From: Neobacillus niacini NBRC 15566
GTDB lineage: Bacteria; Bacillota; Bacilli; Bacillales; Cytobacillaceae
Assembly (NCBI RefSeq): GCF_001591505.1
Contig: NZ_BCVA01000017.1
Location: 1 to 64,000, forward strand
Length of the DNA stretch: 64,000 nt
Direction: 5' to 3'
Shown here: positions 8,534 to 17,580 of the stretch, in pieces
How the letters are laid out: the number at the start of each line of letters is the position of its first letter
Position numbering within the stretch: position 1 is the first letter of the stretch
Position numbers and translations under genes: made by a program
The notes under the pieces: generated by a model
Databases searched by the model: none
The model's input: only the letters and a program-made list of their open reading frames with translations
What the model was told of the DNA's origin: nothing

Positions 8534-9496
8534 ATGAATTCCATTAATGCAGTGACAAAACCTAAAACAAATATGATGAATGCCATCACTCAAAAGTTAG
8601 GACCCTTACTTGGTTTGATTATATTGATTATTATTGTATCGATATTAAATCCTAGTTTTCTCGAACCCTTGAATATATTAAATTTATTAAGACAAGTTGC
8701 GATTAATGCACTTATTGCATTTGGTATGACGTTTGTTATTTTAACGGGCGGAATCGATTTATCCGTTGGGGCTATTCTTGCATTATCAAGTGCGTTAACA
8801 GCAGGAATGATGGTATCTGGTATAGACCCAATTCTTGCAATACTAATTGGATGTATTCTAGGCGGATTGATGGGAATGGTAAACGGATTGTTCATTACCA
8901 AGGGAAAAATGGCTCCGTTTATCGCAACTCTAGCAACCATGACAATCTTTAGAGGATTAACACTTGTTTATACTGGTGGAAACCCGATTACGGGTCTTGG
9001 TGATAATTACTTATTTCAATTATTTGGCCGTGGTTATTTTCTAGGAATACCTGTTCCAGCGGTTACGATGATTCTTACATTTGTTGTCTTATTCATTATT
9101 CTTCATAAAACTCCATTCGGCCGCAAAACATATGCGATTGGTGGAAATGAAAAAGCTGCATTAATTTCAGGAATTAAAGTACCAAAAGTAAAAGTCATGA
9201 TTTATAGTCTTTCCGGAATGCTTGCAGCTCTGGCAGGAGCAATCCTAACATCTCGTTTAAATTCTGCACAGCCTACAGCAGGTACTTCATATGAACTTGA
9301 TGCGATTGCAGCAGTTGTATTAGGAGGGACAAGCTTATCAGGAGGGAAAGGAAGAATTTTTGGAACATTAATCGGTGCTTTAATCATCGGTACCTTAAAT
9401 AACGGCCTGAATCTTCTTGGAGTATCATCTTTCTATCAAATGGTGGTCAAGGGGATCGTTATACTAATTGCAGTATTGCTTGACCGTAAAAAGTAG
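8534..9496 (+). CDS. rbsC: Ribose ABC transporter permease
   Basis: A 320-residue polytopic membrane protein of the AraH/RbsC family with about eight to ten membrane segments. Family motifs include GMTFVILTGGIDLSVG near residue 70 and the conserved C-terminal stretch LDAIAAVVLGGTSLSGGKG, which contacts RbsA. It starts one base after the rbsA stop with GGAGGTCAGTGAG as ribosome site, indicating coupled translation. Confidence 0.96.
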   Translation: MNSINAVTKPKTNMMNAITQKLGPLLGLIILIIIVSILNPSFLEPLNILNLLRQVAINALIAFGMTFVILTGGIDLSVGAILALSSALTAGMMVSGIDPILAILIGCILGGLMGMVNGLFITKGKMAPFIATLATMTIFRGLTLVYTGGNPITGLGDNYLFQLFGRGYFLGIPVPAVTMILTFVVLFIILHKTPFGRKTYAIGGNEKAALISGIKVPKVKVMIYSLSGMLAALAGAILTSRLNSAQPTAGTSYELDAIAAVVLGGTSLSGGKGRIFGTLIGALIIGTLNNGLNLLGVSSFYQMVVKGIVILIAVLLDRKK

Positions 9497-9513
9497 CATA
9501 AGGAGAGATCTTG

Positions 9514-10434
9514 ATGAAAAAATTATTAGCTTTATGTCTAACACTAACACTTTTGCTCCTAAGTGCTTGTTCTATGCAGCCGCCTGAATGGGCAAAACCG
9601 GATAAAAAAGAAAGTTTGGAAGATATTAAAATTGGTTTATCAGTATCTACATTAAATAACCCGTTTTTTGTTTCTTTAAAGGATGGAGTGGTGAAAGAAG
9701 CAAAAGCAATGGGTATGGAAGTTATTATCGTAGATGCACAAAATGACTCGGCAAAACAAGTAAATGACGTAGAGGATCTCATTCAGCAAGGTGTGGATGC
9801 TCTGCTTATTAATCCGACTGATTCCGCTGCCATTTCAACGGCTGTTCAATCAGCAAATAATATTGGCATACCAGTAGTTACGTTGGACCGTTCAGCAGAT
9901 AAAGGAAAAGTAGAAGCATTAGTAGCTTCAGATAATATCAAGGGCGGAGAAATGGCTGCAAATTATATTATTGAAAAGCTTGGTGAAAATACACAAGTGA
10001 TAGAATTAGAGGGAGTTCCCGGGGCATCCGCCACACGTGAAAGAGGTCAGGGATTCCATAACGTAGCAGATCAAAAGTTGAATGTAACTGCTAAACAAGC
10101 AGCTGATTTTGATCGTACAAAAGGACTAACCGTTATGGAAAACCTTCTGCAGGCCAATCCTGATATTAAAGCGGTATTTGCTCATAATGATGAAATGGCA
10201 TTGGGCGCTATTGAGGCAATTAATAGCTCTGGTAAGGAAATTATCGTCATTGGATTTGATGGGAATGACGATGCCTTAAATGCGATAGAATCAGGAAATA
10301 TGGAAGCGACAGTTGCTCAACAGCCAGAGCTAATCGGTAAGCTTGCGATTGAAGCGGCAAGCGACATTTTGCAGGGGAAAAAGGTAAAGAAGATGATAGG
10401 AGCCCCACTAAAATTAGTATCCAAAGATAAATAA
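9514..10434 (+). CDS. rbsB: Ribose ABC transporter substrate-binding lipoprotein
   Basis: A 306-residue periplasmic-binding-type (Peripla_BP_4) protein that captures ribose outside the cell. The N-terminus is a lipoprotein signal ending LLLSACS. Ribose-family landmarks are NNPFFVSLKDG, DAQND, LINPTDSAA, the GVPGASATRERGQGF region and IGFDGNDDA. ATG 9514 follows AAGGAGAGATC; TTG 9511 is an alternative one codon earlier. Last gene of the operon, closed by the terminator at 10482. Confidence 0.95.
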   Translation: MKKLLALCLTLTLLLLSACSMQPPEWAKPDKKESLEDIKIGLSVSTLNNPFFVSLKDGVVKEAKAMGMEVIIVDAQNDSAKQVNDVEDLIQQGVDALLINPTDSAAISTAVQSANNIGIPVVTLDRSADKGKVEALVASDNIKGGEMAANYIIEKLGENTQVIELEGVPGASATRERGQGFHNVADQKLNVTAKQAADFDRTKGLTVMENLLQANPDIKAVFAHNDEMALGAIEAINSSGKEIIVIGFDGNDDALNAIESGNMEATVAQQPELIGKLAIEAASDILQGKKVKKMIGAPLKLVSKDK

Positions 10435-10481
10435 GGCACTCTAGGATCTTAAAATGTAACCAACTCTTTGTAAGTTATTTA

Positions 10482-10520
10482 TTGGACTAGAAATCCTCTT
10501 GATTTCTAGTCCAACCTTTT
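10482..10520 (+). terminator. rbs operon terminator
   Basis: Perfect 14-bp stem TTGGACTAGAAATC / GATTTCTAGTCCAA with a five-base loop and a T-rich tail, 48 bp after the rbsB stop. Confidence 0.92.
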
Positions 10521-10922
10521 TAATAGATAAAATTATTAAACCTTAAAATTTTTGCTAAAAAAGAACCATGCCTCAAAGCACTAATTCCCCTTGCGAAAAA
10601 TTTCCTTCTTTACTGCTAAACAATTCTGTTTAGACAACTACTGTGAATTTCGAAGAATCCTTTAATATCTCCCAATTTTATATTAGTAAAATTTCATTAG
10701 CCTCGCTCCCCCTATATTTAAATATCGAGGACAAAAGGGTAAGGCATTTTTAGAAATCTCTTACAAAATTGTATAGGTTATTTACAAGAAATTCACTTGA
10801 AAATAATAACCTATATTTGGTATTCGCTGCCATCTTTATAGAACATATGCGAAATCCAAGTTTTGATGTGTATAATAAATGTGTGAATATTTGTAAATAT
10901 GATTAGCTTCAGAGGTGAGCAT
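10521..10922. other. AT-rich gap before the two-component system
   Basis: About 400 bp without a coding frame that I can support. A TATAAT at 10871-10876, some 50 bp upstream of the response regulator start, is a candidate -10 box, but its -35 region is weak. I saw no terminator, riboswitch or repeat here. Confidence 0.4.
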
Positions 10923-12467
10923 ATGTCAACGAAAGAACTATGTAAAATTGTTATTGTAGATGATGAAATTTTAATAAGACAGGGCATAAAACATTACCTT
11001 AATTGGGAGCAAGAAGGCTTTCAGATAGTAGGTGAAGCCTCTAATGGTAAGGAAGCACTTGAAATAATTGAACGAACTCATCCAAACATTGTTTTAACTG
11101 ATATTGTAATGCCTATTATGGATGGAGAAGAATTGACAAGAATTATTAAATCAAAATATCCAGAAATTGAAATCATTATACTCAGCAGTTTTGGGGAATT
11201 TGACTACGTTCGTTCTACCTTTCAAAGTGGAGTGGTTGATTATATATTAAAGCCTAAGCTTGAGGCAAGTACGCTTTTAGAAGTGCTAAATAAAGCAGTG
11301 AGTAGAATACCAACTACTGATACATATCAAACAAAACAGCAGGAGCGAATGTCTGTAAATCATGTCATTGAAAAGTTAATGTCTGGGTTTGAAGCGGCGG
11401 ATTATGAAGCAGAGCTATTAGCGAGGGTATTCCCCTATAACAGCTTTCATTTATTAGGTGTAGTTTTTAGTGAAAATATCCCTAGAGAAGGTCACACTAA
11501 AATACAAGAAAGTATCACCCAGCAGTATCAAACTTCTCTAGGCCAAGCAAACTATCATGTCATTACCTTTGATAAAAATGAAACTGTAATCATTCTAAAT
11601 GTAAACAATGACAAGTCCCAGGAGGTCCTTGATTTCGCAAAAAGGGCTGTGGAAACCTATACAGACACGTGCTTTGTCTTGACAGAACCATTCTCTGATC
11701 TATCACAAATAGGATATATCTATAATGAAAAGGTAACAAAATTGCTACAATATAGATTTTACTTTTCAAACATCCCTCTTCTAGAGGAATACGATTTACA
11801 ACGAGAAATACCAGATATTGAAACTTTTAACATGGAATGGTTCACAAAAGAATGTAAGCATAGTCGTTTCCAAGAAGCTTTCAGCTATTTGCAAGAATAT
11901 GTATCTATATTTTCAAAATGTTACACAACGGATGTATTTGAATTTAAATCATTCTTTGAAAATATCATCTTTACCATTACTGTCATTCTAAATAACATGG
12001 AATACGATGTATCTGAAATAGTGAGTTCTAAGTATGAGTATTTTAGGGCCATTAACGAGGCTAATTCAGCTAAGGAGACAGTAGAACATTTAAATAAATT
12101 CATTGATGAAGTGAACAAATACGTACATTCTGAGAGAAATCACCCTAGTAATTTGAATATGAAGAAACTCTTGCAATATATCGACGACCATTATGCAGAT
12201 CAACTCAGCCTTGCCGATGTAGCAGAACATTTTCATTTTAATCCATCCTATTTGTCTAACTATTTTTCTACACATAATAAAGAGGGGTTTAGTGAGTATT
12301 TGAATAAGGTCCGAATTGAAAAGGCTTCACAGCTCCTGCTTAAGGACTCAGCACCGATTTCAGAGATTAGCGGAATGGTAGGTTATTCAGATCACAGCTA
12401 TTTCTGTAAAGTATTTAAAAAGATGAATGGCATGTCACCTAGCAAATTTAGAAGAAAACATACTTGA
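10923..12467 (+). CDS. Response regulator with AraC-type DNA-binding domain (YesN type)
   Basis: A 514-residue regulator. Residues about 7-120 form a receiver domain (VIVDDEILIRQGI, phospho-acceptor in VLTDIVMPIMDGEE, lysine in DYILKPK). The centre has no named domain; the last 100 residues are an AraC helix-turn-helix pair (LSLADVAEHFHFNPSYLSNY and ISEISGMVGYSDHSYFCKVF). I choose ATG 10923 after AGAGGTG. It overlaps the usual start region of the following kinase gene and would be its partner, switching on the galactoside genes downstream. Confidence 0.93.
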   Translation: MSTKELCKIVIVDDEILIRQGIKHYLNWEQEGFQIVGEASNGKEALEIIERTHPNIVLTDIVMPIMDGEELTRIIKSKYPEIEIIILSSFGEFDYVRSTFQSGVVDYILKPKLEASTLLEVLNKAVSRIPTTDTYQTKQQERMSVNHVIEKLMSGFEAADYEAELLARVFPYNSFHLLGVVFSENIPREGHTKIQESITQQYQTSLGQANYHVITFDKNETVIILNVNNDKSQEVLDFAKRAVETYTDTCFVLTEPFSDLSQIGYIYNEKVTKLLQYRFYFSNIPLLEEYDLQREIPDIETFNMEWFTKECKHSRFQEAFSYLQEYVSIFSKCYTTDVFEFKSFFENIIFTITVILNNMEYDVSEIVSSKYEYFRAINEANSAKETVEHLNKFIDEVNKYVHSERNHPSNLNMKKLLQYIDDHYADQLSLADVAEHFHFNPSYLSNYFSTHNKEGFSEYLNKVRIEKASQLLLKDSAPISEISGMVGYSDHSYFCKVFKKMNGMSPSKFRRKHT

Positions 12468-12487
12468 AAGTTAAAGATGGGATGCAT

Positions 12488-14257
12488 ATGAGAATAAAAC
12501 CTGAACGATTTAGACATAACAGCCTATTTAGTAAAATGTTTCTTATCACCGTACTAATTATTGTTACCATTTCCTCACTTATCACTTGGACGACATTCCG
12601 GATGTCAGAGCAGTTTTTTATTGATCGTTTTAGTTTTAACAATAGTAAGGTTATGGAGCAGATCAAGGAAAGTTTAGGTACATTTCATTACTCGATTGTG
12701 ATTGCTTCAAATAACTTGATGAACAATGGAACAATTAAGGGTTTCCTCTCCGGTACGCACTCAAACCGAATGCTGGGAACCTATTATTATAATGTAAAAA
12801 AACAAATGGACAATATCAAAACAAGTGTAGAAGCTTATGATGTTGAGATTGTGATTTATGGTATGAATGGGGTTAGTTTTGCAGTACCAGAAAGGCCTTC
12901 ATGGGCAAAATCTGATAAAGTGCTGCAGAATCACTTCATTACCAAAAACACACTCAAACATCCAAAAAAACTGTTATTTCATTTAGAACATACAAAAGAT
13001 CAAACACAGGGCGGCATGATTGTTGCTTCAAAGGCTTTTATGGAGCCAACTTCAAAATATATTTATGGAACGATGTACTTTACGATTCAAGAAAGGGATT
13101 TTAGAAAATTTTATAACAGCTATACAAGCTTAGGTAATGATGTGTTAGTCATGAATCAGTCTGGTACCATTTTATCGAGTAATCGTACTGAGTTGATTGG
13201 AAATAAAGAAGTGGAACTCTTGGATTATGCAGTCCAGCTAGAGAAGCAAGAAAAGAAGTATATGAATGCTGATTTTAAGGGTACAGACCATCTGATCATG
13301 ATAGAGTATTTGCCTACCTTCGATTTGTACTTAGTAAATTTAATTGATAAGAAAGCTGCTTTTGAAAATATTATTGATAAAAAGTCGATTGTACTTATCT
13401 GTTTACTATTCATCTTTCTAGCAATTATCATTGTGTTTTTTGCTTCAAGAAAGGTTACAAATTCTTTGTCCAATCTAGTGAAACAAATTGAAAATACCCC
13501 AAAGAATGAATTTGATCGATATATACCAGAAACAGGCACGTACGAAACAAGACAAATTGGTCAAGCCTTCAACTCTATGCTTGATGAGCTTCATGAGTAT
13601 GTGAATACCCTTGTACTGACCCAAAAACAAAAAAGAAACGCAGAATTAGCAGTATTGCAGCAGCAAATCAATCCACATTTCTTATACAATACGTTAACTT
13701 CAATCAAATTCATGGTACAGCAAGGTGGAAAAGAAGAAGCAGTTGAAATGGTTAATGCCTTGATATCTTTATTACAAAATACAATCGGTAATATTAGTGA
13801 GACGATTACCGTCAAGCAAGAAATAGACAATTTAAAGAGCTATGCTTTAATAAATCAGAAACGCTATGGTGAACGGATTAGAGTAAATTATTTCATAGAG
13901 CCAGAGTGTAACTGTATTCAAATTCCTAAACTAATTTTACAACCCTTTATTGAGAATTCCTTCTTTCATGGTTTCAATCAAAAGAGAGGAGGGACGATTA
14001 ATGTCCTCGTATGGAAGGAAGGGGAAACCCTTATATGTGAGGTATTGGATAATGGTGACGGAATGGAAGTATCTGCAGATAACAAACTTCCGCATACGAA
14101 TCGCAAAAGGGAGAGGTTTAGCGGGATAGGTGTTCGCAACGTCGATGAGCGTATTCGGTTGATTTATGGTGAAGCTTATGGTGTTACAATCTCAAGTAAA
14201 ATAGGTGAAGGGACGAAGGTTCGAATTTCACTTCCATTCGGTCAGAACGAAAAATAG
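12488..14257 (+). CDS. Sensor histidine kinase of the YesM/LytS type
   Basis: A 589-residue membrane kinase. A first membrane helix (about residues 17-38) and a second (about 300-320) frame an extracellular sensor domain. A HAMP linker follows, then the His_kinase motif QQINPHFLYNTLTSIKFM with the phospho-accepting His, and a HATPase domain (ENSFFHGFN, DNGDGM, GIGVRNVDERI). The frame can be opened at TTG 12464, overlapping the regulator gene by four bases, or at ATG 12482 or 12488; I prefer 12488 because GATGGG lies upstream at a good distance. Probably senses an extracellular sugar or its binding protein. Confidence 0.92.
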   Translation: MRIKPERFRHNSLFSKMFLITVLIIVTISSLITWTTFRMSEQFFIDRFSFNNSKVMEQIKESLGTFHYSIVIASNNLMNNGTIKGFLSGTHSNRMLGTYYYNVKKQMDNIKTSVEAYDVEIVIYGMNGVSFAVPERPSWAKSDKVLQNHFITKNTLKHPKKLLFHLEHTKDQTQGGMIVASKAFMEPTSKYIYGTMYFTIQERDFRKFYNSYTSLGNDVLVMNQSGTILSSNRTELIGNKEVELLDYAVQLEKQEKKYMNADFKGTDHLIMIEYLPTFDLYLVNLIDKKAAFENIIDKKSIVLICLLFIFLAIIIVFFASRKVTNSLSNLVKQIENTPKNEFDRYIPETGTYETRQIGQAFNSMLDELHEYVNTLVLTQKQKRNAELAVLQQQINPHFLYNTLTSIKFMVQQGGKEEAVEMVNALISLLQNTIGNISETITVKQEIDNLKSYALINQKRYGERIRVNYFIEPECNCIQIPKLILQPFIENSFFHGFNQKRGGTINVLVWKEGETLICEVLDNGDGMEVSADNKLPHTNRKRERFSGIGVRNVDERIRLIYGEAYGVTISSKIGEGTKVRISLPFGQNEK

Positions 14258-14371
14258 TCATAGAAACTAAAAATAATACAAGTAAATTAATGGAAACGCA
14301 TTCAATAAACAAAAATATCACAAATTTACAAAAATATCGTCCTAACTCGTGCTCTCTAAGTGATGATAACA

Positions 14372-14417
14372 TTGTAATTGTAAGATGGATAACGCTTACA
14401 AGATAATAACTTATAAT
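14372..14417 (+). promoter_or_regulatory. Candidate promoter and cre-like site of the galactoside operon
   Basis: TTGTAA boxes (14372, 14378) with GATAAT (14402-14407), or TATAAT at 14412-14417, can form promoters before the binding-protein gene. GGATAACGCTTACA at 14387-14400 fits 12 of 14 positions of the CcpA cre consensus and lies within the promoter. A YesN-type activator site should also be here but I cannot define it. Confidence 0.45.
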
Positions 14418-14433
14418 CTTAGGGGGTTAAAAG

Positions 14434-15723
14434 GTGAAGAAACTATTAGCATTAATAATGGTATGTATGCTTTTGTTGGCTGCGTGTTCTTCTGGGTCTT
14501 CAAATGGTACTGAATCAGAGAAAGGCTCAGCGGATGCAAATGAAATTACTGTTTGGGCGTGGGATCCAAACTTTAACATTAAGGCATTAGAATTAGCGAA
14601 AGAAGCTTATGCATCTGAGAATCCAGATCTTAAAGTGAATATTATTGAAAACGCACAAGATGACATTGTTCAAAAACTTAATACGTCATTAAGTTCCGGC
14701 ACTACCAAGGGATTACCTAATATTGTGTTAATTGAAGATTATCGTGCCAAAAGTTTCCTTCAAGCATATCCAGATATGTTCCATCCATTAACTGGATCTT
14801 TTGAAACAAAAGATTTTGTTCAATATAAAGTGGAAGCAACAAGTGTAGATGGTGAAAACTACGGACTTCCATTTGATACTGGGGCAACTGGATTATACGT
14901 TAGAACAGATTATTTAGCAGAAGCAGGTTATACAGTTGAAGATTTACAAAACATCGATTGGAAAGAATACATTGAAATAGGAAAGAAAGTAAAAGAGGCA
15001 ACTGGTAAACGACTACTAACTTATGACCCGAATGATTTAGGAATACTCAGAACAATGATTCAGTCAGCAGGTAAATGGTATGTGAAGGAAGATGGTACTA
15101 CTATAGATTTAGCAAATAATGAGGCTCTTAAACTATCTTTTAAAATTTATAAGGAACTAGTTGATAATGATTTAATGAACTTCCATTCTGACTGGAATGA
15201 GTTCTTAGCTACATTTAATGGCGGCGAAGTAGCAACAGTAACGACTGGTAACTGGATTACTCCTTCCATAAAAGCGGAGGCTTCACAATCAGGCAAATGG
15301 GCAGTTGTGCCACATCCTAGTCTTCCGGGGATGGAATCCGTAAATGCCTCTAACTTAGGCGGTGCATCATGGTACGTTCTAGATGTTCCAGGTAAAGAGA
15401 ATGCAGTCGATTTCTTAACAAAGACTTTTGGTTCAAATGTAGATTTATATCAAAAGTTTGTAACTGAAATCGGTGCGATCGGCACTTATATCCCAGCTGC
15501 TGAGGGAGAAGCATATAAGACAAAAGATGAATTCTTTGGCGGTCAGTCCATTGTATCAGATTTTTCAAAGTGGGCTGAAGAAATTCCACAAGTAAACTAT
15601 GGTATGCACACATATGCGATTGAGGATATTTTAGTTGTTGCTATGCAGAATTACCTTGCTGGTCAAGACCTTGATAAAGTATTAAAAGAAGCTCAACAAC
15701 AAGCGGAAACGCAAATTAAATAA
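14434..15723 (+). CDS. Sugar ABC transporter substrate-binding lipoprotein
   Basis: A 429-residue family 1 extracellular solute-binding protein. It begins with a lipoprotein signal (LLLAACSS, lipidated Cys near 18), followed by a low-complexity linker. The fold landmarks ITVWAWDPNFN, NASNLGGASWYVLDVPG and a C-terminal amphipathic helix are present. Translation starts at GTG after AGGGGGTT. A hairpin follows the stop, then two permease genes. Given two galactosidases in the same locus it probably binds galacto-oligosaccharides; the ligand itself is inferred. Confidence 0.9.
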   Translation: MKKLLALIMVCMLLLAACSSGSSNGTESEKGSADANEITVWAWDPNFNIKALELAKEAYASENPDLKVNIIENAQDDIVQKLNTSLSSGTTKGLPNIVLIEDYRAKSFLQAYPDMFHPLTGSFETKDFVQYKVEATSVDGENYGLPFDTGATGLYVRTDYLAEAGYTVEDLQNIDWKEYIEIGKKVKEATGKRLLTYDPNDLGILRTMIQSAGKWYVKEDGTTIDLANNEALKLSFKIYKELVDNDLMNFHSDWNEFLATFNGGEVATVTTGNWITPSIKAEASQSGKWAVVPHPSLPGMESVNASNLGGASWYVLDVPGKENAVDFLTKTFGSNVDLYQKFVTEIGAIGTYIPAAEGEAYKTKDEFFGGQSIVSDFSKWAEEIPQVNYGMHTYAIEDILVVAMQNYLAGQDLDKVLKEAQQQAETQIK

Positions 15724-15735
15724 TTTACCTTGAAT

Positions 15736-15757
15736 TAGCCTCGCTCTTCCGAGGCTA
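15736..15757 (+). terminator. Intercistronic hairpin after the binding-protein gene
   Basis: Stem TAGCCTCG / CGAGGCTA without a strong T-run. It lies between the binding protein and first permease, where such hairpins usually raise the level of the binding-protein message relative to the permeases; a weak terminator is the alternative. Confidence 0.6.
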
Positions 15758-15791
15758 TTCTTATATAGATTTAAGTAGGGAGTTGAAAAAA

Positions 15792-16721
15792 TTGCTGCAA
15801 GCAGCTACGAAGCAAACCATACAGCAGAAACCAAGAAAATCTAATAACAAACTTCGTATAAAAAATGGACTGATCGGCTGGTCCTTTATAACAATCGCAA
15901 CGTTAATGATTGGTTTATTTTATTTCTATCCGATGGCACAGGCACTTATTCTTTCTTTTCAATCAGGTGCAGGCTCCAATCTACAATTTGTCGGTTTCGA
16001 TAATTACATTCGGTTATTTACAGATCCGACATTTATAGCTGCAGTGAAAAACACAGTCACCTATCTCATCATCCAGGTACCAATCATGATTATTCTGGCA
16101 TTGCTTATATCGGTTTTGTTAAATGATAAAAAATTGAAACTAAAAGGATTTTTCCGAACTGCGATATTTTTACCATGTATTACATCACTTGTAGCGTATT
16201 CCGTCGTATTCAAATATTTATTTGGTTCCGACGGTATCATTAACCAAATGCTCATAAATTTTTCACTCATATCAGAGCCGATACAATGGTTAACGGATCC
16301 TTTTTGGGCAAAAGTAACTATTATCATTGCGATCACATGGCGTTGGACAGGCTACAATATGATTTTCTATCTATCTGCTCTTCAAAACGTGGATAACTCT
16401 ATTTATGAAGCAGCTAAAATTGATGGTGCAAATGCATTTCAACAATTCTTTAAAATTACAATTCCAATGCTGAAGCCCATCATCCTATTTACATCGATTA
16501 CATCAACCATCGGTACGCTTCAATTGTTTGATGAAGTTATGAATATAACAAAGGGTGGACCAGGAAATGCAACATTAACCATTTCCCAATATATCTATAA
16601 TCTATCATTCAAATATACTCCTGATTTTGGTTATGCTGCGACAGTTTCCTATGCAATTGTTATCATGATTGTCATCTTTTCTATCATTCAGTTTAAAGTA
16701 GCAGGTGATAAAAATGCATAA
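15792..16721 (+). CDS. Sugar ABC transporter permease 1 (MalF/UgpA type)
   Basis: A 309-residue membrane protein with about six helices; the first lies near residues 35-55. The EAA loop YEAAKIDGANAFQQFFKITI and the preceding membrane segment identify a carbohydrate-uptake permease. The frame is open from TTG 15783, but the ribosome site GGAG ends right before that codon, so TTG 15792, nine bases further, is the likelier start. It overlaps the next permease by eight bases. The ATPase for this importer is not in the operon; a shared MsmX-type ATPase is usual in Bacillus. Confidence 0.9.
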   Translation: MLQAATKQTIQQKPRKSNNKLRIKNGLIGWSFITIATLMIGLFYFYPMAQALILSFQSGAGSNLQFVGFDNYIRLFTDPTFIAAVKNTVTYLIIQVPIMIILALLISVLLNDKKLKLKGFFRTAIFLPCITSLVAYSVVFKYLFGSDGIINQMLINFSLISEPIQWLTDPFWAKVTIIIAITWRWTGYNMIFYLSALQNVDNSIYEAAKIDGANAFQQFFKITIPMLKPIILFTSITSTIGTLQLFDEVMNITKGGPGNATLTISQYIYNLSFKYTPDFGYAATVSYAIVIMIVIFSIIQFKVAGDKNA

Positions 16722-17538
16722 AATTAAACGAACATTCATTTATAGTATTCTATCAATCTTCGCGATCATTTCTATCTTTCCATTTATCTGGATGATCGTT
16801 AGTGCAACAAATAAATCCGTTGATGTTACCAAAGGGAGATTATTACCAGGAACCCATTTAGTGGAGAATTTCCAAAATCTTTTGAATACAGTTGATCTTG
16901 TTCCTGCTTTAGTAAACTCAGCAATCATTACTATGGCAACAACTGTTTTATCTCTAATTATCGCGTCTCTTGCAGGTTACGGATTTGAAATATATAGAAG
17001 TAAAGCAAAAGATGTTGTATTTACGATTTTGCTTGTTTCGATGATGATTCCTTTTGCTGCGCTAATGATACCGTTATTCCGAATGTTTGGGACTATCTCG
17101 CAAATTGCACCTGGGATTGGGATTGATACATTAACATCGGCAATGTTACCAAGCATTACGACGGCTTTTCTGATCTTTTTCTTCAGACAAAATACAAAGA
17201 TGTTTCCTAGAGAGCTGCTTGAAGCTGGAAGAATCGATGGTTTAACAGAACTTGGTGTTTTCTTCCGCATATTTGTACCTACAATGAAAACAACCTATGC
17301 AGCAGCTGCCATTATTACATTTATGGCAAGCTGGAATAACTATTTATGGCCACTCGTTGTCCTGCAATCTCCTGAAAACCATACGATTCCATTGCTCATA
17401 TCGAATCTTGGGTCTAGTTCTTCACCAGACTTCGGGATTATTATGACAACCATTGTGATCGCAACTTTACCAACAGCACTGATTTTCTTCTTGCTCCAAA
17501 GACATTTCGTAGCAGGGATGATGGGGTCCGTAAAATAA
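16714..17538 (+). CDS. Sugar ABC transporter permease 2 (MalG/UgpE type)
   Basis: A 274-residue permease partnering the one upstream. Six membrane segments can be seen; the EAA loop is ELLEAGRIDGLTELGVFFRI, and the FMASWNNYLWPLVVL segment is typical of MalG-like subunits. The start ATG lies within the last eight bases of the previous gene, a translational coupling that suits an equimolar complex. GTG 16705 is a weaker alternative start. Confidence 0.92.
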   Translation: MHKIKRTFIYSILSIFAIISIFPFIWMIVSATNKSVDVTKGRLLPGTHLVENFQNLLNTVDLVPALVNSAIITMATTVLSLIIASLAGYGFEIYRSKAKDVVFTILLVSMMIPFAALMIPLFRMFGTISQIAPGIGIDTLTSAMLPSITTAFLIFFFRQNTKMFPRELLEAGRIDGLTELGVFFRIFVPTMKTTYAAAAIITFMASWNNYLWPLVVLQSPENHTIPLLISNLGSSSSPDFGIIMTTIVIATLPTALIFFLLQRHFVAGMMGSVK

Positions 17539-17580
17539 TTTACAGCGTTTGAACGATGAATAGAAAGGAAGAGTAGGAAC

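Noticed and set aside
10521..10860. Possible gene remnant in the AT-rich gap
   Set aside because: No frame gave a recognisable protein and no ribosome site was found.
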